From Lagierella sp. (GTDB lineage: Bacteria; Bacillota; Clostridia; Tissierellales; Peptoniphilaceae), in the NCBI RefSeq assembly GCF_029983815.1, contig NZ_JASBYU010000007.1, positions 1 to 64,000 of the forward strand: a stretch of 64,000 nt of DNA. The letters run 5' to 3'. Made by a program: the position numbers and the translations under genes. The notes under the pieces were generated by a model. It had not been told where the DNA came from and did not search any database. It saw only the letters and a list, made by a program, of their open reading frames with translations. Positions 27,778 to 36,856 of the stretch are shown in pieces (the stretch's first letter is position 1; the number at the start of each line of letters is the position of its first letter).

Positions 27778-29934
27778 ATGCTTGGTAAATTATTGGACAA
27801 AATTGAATCATATAATCCTGACCTAGATAAGGAATTGATTACAAGGGCCTATAATCTTGCAGAAAAGCTTCATGAAGGTCAGTTTAGAAGTTCTGGAGAA
27901 CCATATTTTATACATCCAGTTGCTGTAGCAAATATCCTTGCTGACTTGAGTATGGATGACGAAACCATAGTAGCAGGTCTTTTACATGATGTATTAGAAG
28001 ACACGGATATTTCATATGATGATTTTAAGGAGATATTTGGAGACGAGATAACTTTATTAGTTGATGGAGTTACAAAACTTAAAAAGATCAATTATAAATC
28101 TAAACATGAAAACCAGGCGGAAAATTTAAGAAAAATGGTTTTGGCCATGTCAAAGGATATTAGAGTTATCATAGTTAAATTGGCTGATAGACTTCATAAT
28201 ATGAGAACCTTAGAATATATGGAAAGAACAAAACAAGTTGAAAAGGCTACGGAAACCTTAGAAATTTATGCACCCCTTGCCCATAGATTGGGTATTAGCA
28301 CAATTAAATGGGAGCTTGAAGATCTAAGTTTAAGATATTTGGAGCCTAAGATTTATTATGATTTGGTAGAAAAGGTTAAGCTAAAGAGAAGAGAACGAGA
28401 GTCTTTTATTCAAGATATAATAACCATTTTAAATCTTGCTATGGAAGAACTTGGTATCAAGGGCGAAATAAGTGGTAGACCAAAGAGTATTTACAGCATT
28501 TATCGTAAGATGTATCATCAAGGAAAAGCTTTTGAAGAGATATTTGACCTTTCTGCTGTAAGGGTAATAACAGATAGTGTAAAGAATTGTTATGGTGTAC
28601 TTGGAGCGGTTCACAGTCTATGGAAACCTATACCTGGTAGATTTAAGGACTATATCGCTATGCCTAAACCAAATCTATATCAAACTCTCCACACAACTGT
28701 AATTGGACCTCAGGGTGAAATTTTTGAAGTTCAGATAAGGACTTTTGAAATGCATAGGACTGCCGAGTATGGTATTGCTGCCCACTGGAAATACAAAGAG
28801 GGAACTACTGGCAAGAAATCCAGTTTAGATGAAAAACTGGTTTGGATAAGGGAACTTATGGAATGGCAAAAGGACATGTCAGATTCCAGGGAATTTATCA
28901 ATTCTTTTAAGGAAAATTTCACATCGGACGAAGTTTTTGTATTCTCACCTAAAGGGGATGTAATAGAACTGAGAGAAGGTTCTACTCCTATAGATTTTGC
29001 TTATAGAGTTCACTCCGCTGTAGGTAATAAATGTGTTGGGGCAAAGGTTGATGGTAGAATAGTACCTTTAACCTATAAACTTAAAACAGGAAATATCGTG
29101 GAGATACTAACCTCAGCTTCTTCTCCTGGCCCGAGCATGGACTGGCTAAAGATTGTAAAGACTTCTCAAGCAAGACAAAAAATCAAACAGTATTTTAAAA
29201 AGAAGGAGAGGGACAGCAATATCATTAAGGGTCGAGATATGCTTGAAAAAGAGGTTAGGAAACAGGGATATACCTTTAATGAAATATTAAAAGACGAATG
29301 GCTTGAAAATATTATGGAGAGGATGTCCTTTAATAACCTTGATGACATGTATGCATCTATAGGTTTTGGAACTACACCTCTAACTCAAATCATGCCTAAG
29401 CTAAAGGATCTTCATAGGGATTATTATAAGACCGACGAGGATATAGAAGAACCACCAGAAGTGGAACTTCGACAAGTCCCAGCAAGTTCTGAACATGGAA
29501 TTATTCTAAAGGGAGTAGACAATATACAGATTAAGATAGCAAAATGTTGTAATCCAGTACCTGGCGATGAAATCATCGGTTATATAACAAGGGGGCGTGG
29601 AGTGTCTGTTCATAGGAAAGACTGTTCTAATATAATAAATGTTGACGATCCTAATAGGTTGATAGAGGTTAGCTGGGATGCTGAAGACGACTCTACCTAC
29701 AACGTAGAGATACAGATAATTGCCTTTGATAGGTTTGGTTATTTAGCAAATCTTACTTCAAAGATTTCTGAACTCGGTACAGATACAAAGGGTATGAATG
29801 TGATAAAAAATAAGGATAAAACCTATACTATCAATATAATTGTAGAAGTAAATCATACACAGCAGGTCAATAATATTTTACAAGCTTTGAGAAATATAAA
29901 GGGAACTTTAGATGTTTATAGGGTGAAGGTTTAA
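27778..29934 (+). CDS. rel: Bifunctional (p)ppGpp synthetase/hydrolase
   Basis: A 718-residue stringent-response enzyme. The N-terminal HD hydrolase domain is intact (HPVAVANIL, LLHDVLEDT), suggesting that it can degrade ppGpp. The synthetase domain contains GRPKSIYSIYRKM and the FKDYIAMPKPNLYQTLHT block. A TGS domain (VFSPKGDVIELREGSTPIDFAY), a helical and zinc-finger region (CCNPVPGDEI) and a C-terminal ACT domain follow. AGGAGGT (27764-27770) selects ATG 27778. dtd begins at its stop codon. Confidence 0.96.
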   Translation: MLGKLLDKIESYNPDLDKELITRAYNLAEKLHEGQFRSSGEPYFIHPVAVANILADLSMDDETIVAGLLHDVLEDTDISYDDFKEIFGDEITLLVDGVTKLKKINYKSKHENQAENLRKMVLAMSKDIRVIIVKLADRLHNMRTLEYMERTKQVEKATETLEIYAPLAHRLGISTIKWELEDLSLRYLEPKIYYDLVEKVKLKRRERESFIQDIITILNLAMEELGIKGEISGRPKSIYSIYRKMYHQGKAFEEIFDLSAVRVITDSVKNCYGVLGAVHSLWKPIPGRFKDYIAMPKPNLYQTLHTTVIGPQGEIFEVQIRTFEMHRTAEYGIAAHWKYKEGTTGKKSSLDEKLVWIRELMEWQKDMSDSREFINSFKENFTSDEVFVFSPKGDVIELREGSTPIDFAYRVHSAVGNKCVGAKVDGRIVPLTYKLKTGNIVEILTSASSPGPSMDWLKIVKTSQARQKIKQYFKKKERDSNIIKGRDMLEKEVRKQGYTFNEILKDEWLENIMERMSFNNLDDMYASIGFGTTPLTQIMPKLKDLHRDYYKTDEDIEEPPEVELRQVPASSEHGIILKGVDNIQIKIAKCCNPVPGDEIIGYITRGRGVSVHRKDCSNIINVDDPNRLIEVSWDAEDDSTYNVEIQIIAFDRFGYLANLTSKISELGTDTKGMNVIKNKDKTYTINIIVEVNHTQQVNNILQALRNIKGTLDVYRVKV

Positions 29935-30386
29935 TGCGTGCAATTGTACAAAAGGTAATAAAAGCTTCTGTTACGGTTGAAAATCATGTAATAGGCAAAA
30001 TAGATAAGGGACTATTAATCTTTCTAGCCGTTCATGAAGAAGACGGAAAAGATGATTTGGACTATATATTAAAAAAGGTATCCAAGTTAAGGATTTTTGA
30101 AGATGAAGATAATAAGATGAACCTTTCTATTGAAGATGTGGGAGGAGAGTTTTTGGTAGTATCTCAATTTACACTCTACGGTGATGTTAGAAAGGGTAAT
30201 AGACCAAGTTTTACCCAGTCGGCGAAGCATGAAAAGGCAGATGACTACTATCAGGCATTTATTAAAGGTTTAAAGGAAAAAACTGGATTGAAAGTAGAGA
30301 CGGGAAAGTTTGCTGCCGACATGAAAGTTGAGTTGATTAACGATGGTCCTGTGACCATTCAATTGGACAGTACTAAAATATATTAG
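29934..30386 (+). CDS. dtd: D-aminoacyl-tRNA deacylase
   Basis: A 150-residue proofreading enzyme that removes D-amino acids and glycine from mischarged tRNAs. The active-site motif SQFTLYGD and the second-subunit motif NDGPVTI, with its Gly-cisPro-type pair, are present. Its ATG overlaps the rel stop by one base, the classic rel-dtd arrangement of Firmicutes. Confidence 0.97.
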   Translation: MRAIVQKVIKASVTVENHVIGKIDKGLLIFLAVHEEDGKDDLDYILKKVSKLRIFEDEDNKMNLSIEDVGGEFLVVSQFTLYGDVRKGNRPSFTQSAKHEKADDYYQAFIKGLKEKTGLKVETGKFAADMKVELINDGPVTIQLDSTKIY

Positions 30387-30394
30387 GAGCAATT

Positions 30395-31003
30395 ATGGAA
30401 ATTATAAAACTTGAAACTAGAAGGTTAATCGAAAATATCTATGTATTATTAAAGGGAAAAAATTGTATAATCATAGATCCTGGTTATGAATTGGAAGCGT
30501 TAACGGATTTAATAGTTAATAGAGATCTTAAGGTTGAAAAGATACTTCTTACACATGGCCATGGTGATCATATTGCAGCTTGTGAGGGTCTTAGAGAAAA
30601 ATTTAATATTCCCATCTATGCCCATGAAAAGGAAAAAGAGCTATTGTTAGATCCGGATTTGAACTTAAGTTCTTCCATGTATGGAAATATAAGTTTAAAA
30701 GCAGATTTTTATGTAAATGAAGATACGGTCCTTGACTTTCAAGGGGAAGAAATAAACTTTATATATACACCTGGTCATACCATTGGTAGTCAATGTATAA
30801 AAATAGGAAATTACCTTTTTACAGGAGATACTCTATTTAGAAATTCTGTTGGAAGATCTGATTTACCTACTAGTGATTCGGAAGCTTTGAAAAAATCTTT
30901 GGAGAAATTAAAGAGTTTAGATGACTCCATAGTGGTATATCCAGGACACAATTCTGAATCTACAATCGGGTCAGAGAAAAAATATAATCCATTTATGATT
31001 TGA
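30395..31003 (+). CDS. Metallo-beta-lactamase-fold hydrolase, glyoxalase II-like
   Basis: A 202-residue MBL-fold protein with the metal motif THGHGDH, later ligand contexts PGHTIGSQC and TGDTLF, and a final histidine in YPGHNSES. It resembles the YqgX/GloB-like group often found after rel-dtd. The substrate is unproven; thioester or glutathione-type hydrolysis is only a family guess. A short GGAG site precedes the ATG. Confidence 0.88.
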   Translation: MEIIKLETRRLIENIYVLLKGKNCIIIDPGYELEALTDLIVNRDLKVEKILLTHGHGDHIAACEGLREKFNIPIYAHEKEKELLLDPDLNLSSSMYGNISLKADFYVNEDTVLDFQGEEINFIYTPGHTIGSQCIKIGNYLFTGDTLFRNSVGRSDLPTSDSEALKKSLEKLKSLDDSIVVYPGHNSESTIGSEKKYNPFMI

Positions 31004-31028
31004 TATTTTCATGAAAATATGATAATAT
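31000..31028 (+). promoter_or_regulatory. Putative promoter of the T-box/valS unit
   Basis: TTGATA (31000-31005) overlaps the stop codon of the upstream hydrolase gene. TAATAT (31023-31028) lies 17 bases on, giving a start about 12 bases before the T-box stem I. Confidence 0.5.
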
Positions 31029-31046
31029 TTCTATAAATTTGATATT

Positions 31047-31240
31047 TACGGTGATAAAGAGGAGTAGATTAAAGTTATTTTTCAGAGAGGAAGAGGTTGG
31101 TGAAATCTTCTACTTGCTTTAGTTGAAGGTTGCTTTTGAGTAAGGTTGATTACATTATAATCGTTAGAGTGTCATTTATTAATGAAAATTAGGTGGTAAC
31201 ACGGAGCCCTTCGTCCTAAACGGATGAGGGGTTTTTTTAT
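31047..31240 (+). promoter_or_regulatory. T-box riboswitch, valine specifier GUU
   Basis: Stem I closes with TTAC/GTAA (31047-31050 with 31140-31143). It contains GATAAAGAGGAGTA on the 5' side, the AGAGAG and GGTTGGTG apical motifs, and on the 3' side GAAG-GTT-G. By alignment with known T-boxes the specifier is GTT at 31129-31131 (valine). The T-box AGGTGGTAACACGG lies at 31191-31204; TGGT in its bulge matches a tRNA ending in ACCA. Uncharged tRNA-Val should stabilise the antiterminator and allow valS expression. This leader fills most of the 300-base gap before valS. Confidence 0.93.
31207..31238 (+). terminator. T-box terminator hairpin
   Basis: CCCTTCGTCC (31207-31216) pairs with GGATGAGGGG (31222-31231), with two G-T pairs, and is followed by seven T. 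Its 5' strand also forms part of the antiterminator with the T-box sequence, giving the conditional switch. Confidence 0.9.
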
Positions 31241-31311
31241 AGTTAATTTTGAATGCTTAATGATAAGAAAAGTTGAATAAACACTTAAAAAATTATATTG
31301 AGGAGATTAAA

Positions 31312-33963
31312 ATGAAAAATTTAGAAAAAAACTATGATCCTAAATCTTTTGAAGATAGAATCTACAAAACTTGGAAAGATAATGGATATTTTAGAGCTGA
31401 AGTTGATAAGTCTAAAAAACCATTTACTATTGTAATGCCCCCTCCAAATGTTACAGGGGTTCTTCATTTAGGCCATGCTTTGAATAATACATTGCAAGAC
31501 ATCTTGATTAGAAGAAAGAGAATGCAAGGCTATAGTGCGCTTTGGATTCCGGGTACTGACCATGCTAGTATTTCTACAGAAATGAAGGTAGTTCAGAAAA
31601 TTGAATCCGAAGGAAAGTCCAAGAAGGATTTGGGTAGAGAAAAGTTTCTTGAGGAAGCCTGGGACTGGACTCATCTATATGGTGGAAATATAAAGAAGCA
31701 ACTGGAAAAATTAGGGGTTTCTTGTGATTGGTCCAGGGAAGCTTTTACTCTAGACGACAATTTATCAGATGCAGTACTAGAAGTCTTTATCAAGATGTAC
31801 AATGAGGGACTTATATATAGAGGAGATAGAATCGTAAATTGGTGCGTTTCATGTGGTACAGCTATATCCGATGCAGAAGTTGAACATATTGATGAAAATG
31901 GAAAGCTTTGGCATATTAAATATCCTTTCAAAGATAGGCAAGGTTATATTGTAATTGCAACTACAAGACCTGAAACCATGTTAGGAGATTTAGCTGTTGC
32001 AGTAAATCCTGATGATGAAAGGTACAAGGATCTAATTGGAGAAAAGTTAATACTACCGTTGGTTGAAAGAGAAATACCTATCATTGCAGATGAATATGTT
32101 GAAATGGAATTTGGTACTGGTATGGTAAAAATAACACCATCCCATGACCCAAATGATTTTGAAATTGGGGAAAGGCATAATCTAGGACAATGTATCGTAA
32201 TTGATTCAAAGGGTCATATTGTTGATGGGTATGGAAAATATTCTAAAATGGAGCGTATGGAAGCAAGAAAAGCCATTGTAGAAGATTTGGAAGAGGCAGG
32301 TTTAATGGAAAAAATAGAAGACCATAACCATGCCGTAGGCCACTGTGAAAGATGTGGAACTATTATTGAGCCAGTGGTTTCTAAACAATGGTTTGTTAAA
32401 ATGGAGCAATTTGCAAAGGATGCATTAGAAGCCTATGAATCTGGAGAATTAAATCTTATTCCTAATAGACTTGGGAAAACCTATGAAAATTGGTTAACAA
32501 ATACTAGGGATTGGTGTATCTCTAGACAATTATGGTGGGGACATAGAATTCCTGTGTACTATTGTGATGACTGTGGAGAGATAATAGTTTCTAAGACAAA
32601 AGTTGAAAAATGTTCTTGTGGCAGCACAAATGTAAGACAGGATCCGGATACATTAGATACCTGGTTTTCTTCAGCATTATGGCCTTTTTCTACATTGGGT
32701 TGGCCAGAAAAAACCGATGATTTAGAGTACTTTTTCCCAACTGATGTCCTAGTTACCGGATATGATATTATCTTCTTCTGGGTAATCAGAATGGTGTTTT
32801 CATCATTGTATAATTTAGGAAAATTACCTTTTAAAGACGTTTATTTCACAGGTTTAATTAGAGATTCACAAGGAAGAAAGATGTCCAAGTCCCTTAATAA
32901 CGGAATAGATCCTCTTGAAGTAATAGACAACTTTGGAGCTGACGCCCTTAGATTTACATTGGTAACTGGAAACTCTCCTGGAAATGATATGAGATTTTAC
33001 ATGGAGAGAGTCGAAGCAAATAGAAATTTTGCAAACAAACTTTGGAATGCTACAAGGTTTATCTTTATGAATTTAAAGGAAGATAAGATTAAAAAGATTT
33101 CTGATATAGACTTACAAGTTGAAGATAAGTGGATAATTTCAAAATTCAACTCTCTTATCAAGAATGTAGATCAAAATATAGATAAATATGAAATAGGACT
33201 GGCTGCGGATAAAATTTATGATTTTATATGGAATGAATTTTGTGATTGGTATATAGAGTTAGTAAAACCAAGACTTTATAACGTTGAGGATGAAAAATCT
33301 GAAATAGCTGCCCAATCTACACTGATATATGTATTAGATGGAGTATTGAAACTATTACATCCATTTATGCCTTATATTACAGAGGAAATATATTCAATAA
33401 TGCCAACTAAAAAGGATATGCTGATTAATGAAAACTGGCCACTATATGAAGAGTCTTTGATTTGTAAGGATTCAGTAGATGAGATTGAAATCTTGATTGA
33501 AGCTACAAAGACTATCAGAAATGCAAGGGCAGAACTGGATATTGCACCAAGTAAAAGGGCTGACTTATTCTTGGTTACAGACAATAGTGGTGTTAAGGAA
33601 AAATTAGAAAATATTTCACACCATTTCAAAACTGTTGCTTCTGTTTCTGAAGTTCATTTTGGCGATAGTGGATTGGACGAAGAAGACAGTATTTCAATTG
33701 TACAAAATGGATTTAAGGGATATATTCCTCTAAGTGATTTGATCGACTACAATAAAGAATTAGAAAGATTAACCAAGGAACAAGAAAGATTAATCTCTGA
33801 AATTAAAAGAGCTGAAGGTAAATTGAACAATAAGAATTTTACTGAAAAAGCACCAGAAAAAGTCGTTCAAGAAGAAAGAGATAAGTTAAGTAAATATATT
33901 TCTATGAAGGATGAAGTGGACGCTTCAGTAGAAAAGATAAGAGAAAAAGTAAATGAACTATAA
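31312..33963 (+). CDS. valS: Valine-tRNA ligase
   Basis: An 883-residue class I synthetase. The HIGH-type motif is HLGH in PPPNVTGVLHLGH, KMSKS is exact in GRKMSKSLNNG, and the editing domain contains TTRPETMLGD. Zinc-type cysteines occur in CERCGT and CDDCGE/CSCGS. A C-terminal coiled-coil tRNA-binding arm (LERLTKEQERLISEIKRAEG) is typical of ValRS. GAGGAG (31300-31305) selects ATG 31312 over an in-frame TTG at 31273. It is controlled by the T-box upstream and overlaps folC by 11 bases. Confidence 0.97.
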   Translation: MKNLEKNYDPKSFEDRIYKTWKDNGYFRAEVDKSKKPFTIVMPPPNVTGVLHLGHALNNTLQDILIRRKRMQGYSALWIPGTDHASISTEMKVVQKIESEGKSKKDLGREKFLEEAWDWTHLYGGNIKKQLEKLGVSCDWSREAFTLDDNLSDAVLEVFIKMYNEGLIYRGDRIVNWCVSCGTAISDAEVEHIDENGKLWHIKYPFKDRQGYIVIATTRPETMLGDLAVAVNPDDERYKDLIGEKLILPLVEREIPIIADEYVEMEFGTGMVKITPSHDPNDFEIGERHNLGQCIVIDSKGHIVDGYGKYSKMERMEARKAIVEDLEEAGLMEKIEDHNHAVGHCERCGTIIEPVVSKQWFVKMEQFAKDALEAYESGELNLIPNRLGKTYENWLTNTRDWCISRQLWWGHRIPVYYCDDCGEIIVSKTKVEKCSCGSTNVRQDPDTLDTWFSSALWPFSTLGWPEKTDDLEYFFPTDVLVTGYDIIFFWVIRMVFSSLYNLGKLPFKDVYFTGLIRDSQGRKMSKSLNNGIDPLEVIDNFGADALRFTLVTGNSPGNDMRFYMERVEANRNFANKLWNATRFIFMNLKEDKIKKISDIDLQVEDKWIISKFNSLIKNVDQNIDKYEIGLAADKIYDFIWNEFCDWYIELVKPRLYNVEDEKSEIAAQSTLIYVLDGVLKLLHPFMPYITEEIYSIMPTKKDMLINENWPLYEESLICKDSVDEIEILIEATKTIRNARAELDIAPSKRADLFLVTDNSGVKEKLENISHHFKTVASVSEVHFGDSGLDEEDSISIVQNGFKGYIPLSDLIDYNKELERLTKEQERLISEIKRAEGKLNNKNFTEKAPEKVVQEERDKLSKYISMKDEVDASVEKIREKVNEL

Positions 33964-35206
33964 TGAAGTCATAGATTTAATCGAAAGTGTTAACTATGGA
34001 CATAATGAGGACTCTTCCAACTTTGAAAGAGTCCTTAAAATGTTAGATATTAACATAGACGAAAATAAAATTATTCAAATTGCAGGAACCAATGGCAAGG
34101 GATCTGTTGGAACATTTCTTTCAAGCCTTTTAAAGGATCAGGGTTATAAAGTGGGGCATTTTTCCTCTCCCCATTTAGAAAAATACGAGGAAAGGATAAA
34201 AATAAATTTACAACCAATTTCTCAAAAAATTCTTATAGACAATGTAGAAGAGATTTTGTCAGAGGTTTCAATTGAAAGTTTGAAAACACTAACTTATTTT
34301 GAAATGTCCTTTCTCTTGACATTAAAGGTGTTTAGTGGGGAAAATCTGGATTTTTATATAATTGAAACTGGAATTGGTGGTAGATTTGATATAACTAATC
34401 TATTTAGGTCAAATCTACTTAGCATAATTACCACAGTTGACTACGATCACCAACAACTTTTAGGAAAATCTCTTCCTGAAATTGCATATCATAAAGCTGG
34501 TATTATTAAGGAAAATGGAAAAGTTGTTTCCTTTAAACACCAGGAGGATGTGGATAGAGTTATCCTTGAAGAGGCTAATAATAAAACTGCTGAACTGGAG
34601 TTTTTGTTTGATAGAGATTATAATATAAGAAATGTAGATATTGGCGGTTCGATTTTTTTCTACAAGGGTATTGAATTTAAGACAAAGGTTATTGGCATTT
34701 ATCAGATAAAAAATATTTCTTTGGCTCTATTGGCATTGGAAAAAATACTGGATAAGATCGATTTATCAAATGTAAAAAAATCGATATTAAATTTTAAATT
34801 TGAAGGCAGAATGGAGATTATCCACAGTAATCCATTGATTATTTTAGATGGGGCCCACAATGCTGAAGGAATATCAGCACTTTCAAAAAATGTTGAAACC
34901 TTAGGAATTGATGACTATTACCTGGTTTTGGGTTCAATGAAGGATAAGAGTATTGTCGAAGGATTAGATATTCTAGCAAAAAAAGCTAAGTGTATTATAC
35001 TCACAAAGATAGATTATGAAAGGGCTATAGAACCAGAAGTTTTAGAAAAAAAATTATTGGGTTTCAATGATAAGATACTAATAAAAAAATCCGTTAAAGA
35101 TGCATCAAATTATTTATTATCTGACCTGTCAGAAAAAGAAACGGTTTTAATAGCGGGATCCCTATATCTAATAGGTGAATTTAAAAAATATTTAAAGGAT
35201 GAGTGA
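33953..35206 (+). CDS. folC: Folylpolyglutamate synthase/dihydrofolate synthase
   Basis: A 417-residue Mur-ligase-like enzyme that adds glutamate to folates. The P-loop GTNGKGSVGTFL, the folate-loop SSPHLEKYEERI, the IETGIGGRFD block and the C-terminal ILDGAHNAEG are present. Placing folC after valS is common in Firmicutes. The ATG lies inside the end of valS. No other folate genes are in the window. Confidence 0.95.
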   Translation: MNYNEVIDLIESVNYGHNEDSSNFERVLKMLDINIDENKIIQIAGTNGKGSVGTFLSSLLKDQGYKVGHFSSPHLEKYEERIKINLQPISQKILIDNVEEILSEVSIESLKTLTYFEMSFLLTLKVFSGENLDFYIIETGIGGRFDITNLFRSNLLSIITTVDYDHQQLLGKSLPEIAYHKAGIIKENGKVVSFKHQEDVDRVILEEANNKTAELEFLFDRDYNIRNVDIGGSIFFYKGIEFKTKVIGIYQIKNISLALLALEKILDKIDLSNVKKSILNFKFEGRMEIIHSNPLIILDGAHNAEGISALSKNVETLGIDDYYLVLGSMKDKSIVEGLDILAKKAKCIILTKIDYERAIEPEVLEKKLLGFNDKILIKKSVKDASNYLLSDLSEKETVLIAGSLYLIGEFKKYLKDE

Positions 35207-35207
35207 T

Positions 35208-35732
35208 ATGGAAAATAAAAAAGAAACTGTATTATTTAATCGTGAAGATATTCAAAAAAGGGTGGAAGAACTTGGAAAAGAGATAACAGAATTCTACAGT
35301 GGAGAAGAAGTGATTGTAATCCCTATTCTACGAGGTGGCTTTGTATTTGCCGCGGATTTGATAAGAGAGATAAAAGTTCCGGTAGTTGTTGACTTTGCAA
35401 TAACATCTTCTTACGAGTCAAGGGAATATAGCAGTGGCGATGTTAAAATACTTAGCGATTTAAGGGAAGATATCAAAGGTAAAAATGTTCTTATTGTGGA
35501 TGATATAATGGATTCTGGACACACCTTAAATACACTTAAAAACCTATTCGGTAAGAGAGATCCTAAAAGTCTTAATGTATGTGTTCTCTTGGATAAACCT
35601 AGTAGGAGACAGGTGGATATTAAGCCGGAATTTAGAGGTTTTGAGATAGATGATCTATTTATAGTAGGATATGGCTTAAACTATGGAAAACACTATAGAA
35701 ATATCCCGTATATCTTTAGCTGGGAAGATTAG
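35208..35732 (+). CDS. hpt: Hypoxanthine phosphoribosyltransferase
   Basis: A 174-residue purine-salvage enzyme that makes IMP or GMP from base and PRPP. The PRPP-binding loop reads VLIVDDIMDSGHTL. The N-terminal ILRGGFVFAADL and the C-terminal FIVGYGLNYGKHYRNIPYI are family hallmarks. ATG 35208 is chosen because AAAGGATGAG is then well spaced; an in-frame ATG at 35199 would overlap folC and has no spaced site. Confidence 0.94.
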   Translation: MENKKETVLFNREDIQKRVEELGKEITEFYSGEEVIVIPILRGGFVFAADLIREIKVPVVVDFAITSSYESREYSSGDVKILSDLREDIKGKNVLIVDDIMDSGHTLNTLKNLFGKRDPKSLNVCVLLDKPSRRQVDIKPEFRGFEIDDLFIVGYGLNYGKHYRNIPYIFSWED

Positions 35733-35737
35733 TTTAT

Positions 35738-36463
35738 ATGTATCAGGAATTTGCAAGGATATATGATAAATTAGTCTTTGATATCGACTATAAAAAATAT
35801 AGCGATATCATTAAAAGCAATATAAGCTATAAAACTGGTCTAAGAATCCTTGAAATAGGTATGGGAACAGGTAATATGACTAAGTATTTCATAGATTCTT
35901 CTAAGGAATACTATGGGCTAGATCCAAGCGTTGAAATGTTGGAAGTTGCATCTAGTAAACTGAATGAGTTTAAAAATTTAAGATATCTCAATATTGGCAT
36001 AGAAGAATTAGAGATGGATAATTATTTTGACCTAGCCTTTTCAACACTGGATACCATGAATTATATTTTGGATATAAAAATGCTAAACGAAAGCTTTAAG
36101 AGGGTTTATAATTCACTTAAACCTGGAGGTTACTTTACCTTTGACATCAACTCATTGGACAAGATAGAGAGGGTTTTAGGAAATAATAGCTATATCTATG
36201 AATACGAAAATATTTTTTATACATGGCAAAATTATTATGATGACAAAGAACAAAAAGTGGAAATGATTTTGGATTTTTTCATCAAGGAAAGAGATAGATA
36301 TATTAGAATTACTGAAGAACAGATTCAGAAATATCATTCACCAGAAGAATTAAGTAAAACATTAGAGGAGATTGGTTATAATATTATTAAAATTGTAGAT
36401 TTTGATACGGGAAAAGATGTAAAATCCACCAGCCAAAGAATTTTACTAATTTGCCAAAAATAA
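35738..36463 (+). CDS. Class I SAM-dependent methyltransferase
   Basis: A 241-residue methyltransferase. The SAM-binding motif I is ILEIGMGTGNMT, followed by YYGLDPS (motif II) and a motif near LAFSTLDTMNYI, with a C-terminal sheet region that often dimerises. The substrate cannot be told from sequence. It is the last gene of the valS unit and its ribosome site is weak. There is no clear terminator before the csp promoter. Confidence 0.85.
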   Translation: MYQEFARIYDKLVFDIDYKKYSDIIKSNISYKTGLRILEIGMGTGNMTKYFIDSSKEYYGLDPSVEMLEVASSKLNEFKNLRYLNIGIEELEMDNYFDLAFSTLDTMNYILDIKMLNESFKRVYNSLKPGGYFTFDINSLDKIERVLGNNSYIYEYENIFYTWQNYYDDKEQKVEMILDFFIKERDRYIRITEEQIQKYHSPEELSKTLEEIGYNIIKIVDFDTGKDVKSTSQRILLICQK

Positions 36464-36479
36464 TTATCTCCGATATTTC

Positions 36480-36508
36480 TTGCTATATTATTGGCTATAT
36501 GATATATT
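36480..36508 (+). promoter_or_regulatory. Putative promoter of csp
   Basis: TTGCTA (36480-36485) and TATATT (36503-36508) are 17 bases apart. The start would be near 36515, leaving a leader of about 53 bases before the cold-shock gene, shorter than the long E. coli cspA leader. Confidence 0.5.
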
Positions 36509-36567
36509 ACTAAGGTACAGTAAAGTATGCTGTAATTTATTTATTGGTTAATTTTTGGAGGAACAAA

Positions 36568-36771
36568 ATGGCAAAAGGCAAAGTAAAATGGTTTAATGCA
36601 ACTAAAGGATTTGGATTTATATCTACAGAAGAAGGCGAAGATGTGTTTGTTCACTACACTGCTTTAGAAGATAATGGTGAGTTCAGAACTTTAGACGAAG
36701 GACAAGAAGTTGAATTCGAAGTAGTAGAAGGAACTAAAGGTCCGCAAGCTTCTAATGTAGTTAAATTATAA
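36568..36771 (+). CDS. Cold-shock protein, CspA family
   Basis: A 67-residue single-domain protein that binds single-stranded nucleic acids. RNP1 (KGFGFIS) and RNP2 (DVFVHYT) are intact. The protein is acidic, with little room beyond the five-strand barrel. TTTGGAGGAAC selects ATG 36568. It has its own promoter and terminator. Confidence 0.96.
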   Translation: MAKGKVKWFNATKGFGFISTEEGEDVFVHYTALEDNGEFRTLDEGQEVEFEVVEGTKGPQASNVVKL

Positions 36772-36796
36772 TATAATTTTTTTAGAAGTAAAACTT

Positions 36797-36817
36797 AGCC
36801 CCTTAATAGGGGCTTTT
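36797..36817 (+). terminator. Intrinsic terminator after csp
   Basis: AGCCCC (36797-36802) pairs with GGGGCT (36809-36814) around TTAATA, followed by TTT and a second T run. It lies 25 bases after the csp stop. Confidence 0.8.
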
Positions 36818-36856
36818 GCATTTTATAATTAAATTAATCAAAAAGAAAGGAATTTC

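Noticed and set aside
36515..36567. Cold-shock RNA thermosensor in the csp leader
   Set aside because: The leader is only about 53 bases and no strong alternative pairings could be drawn by eye.
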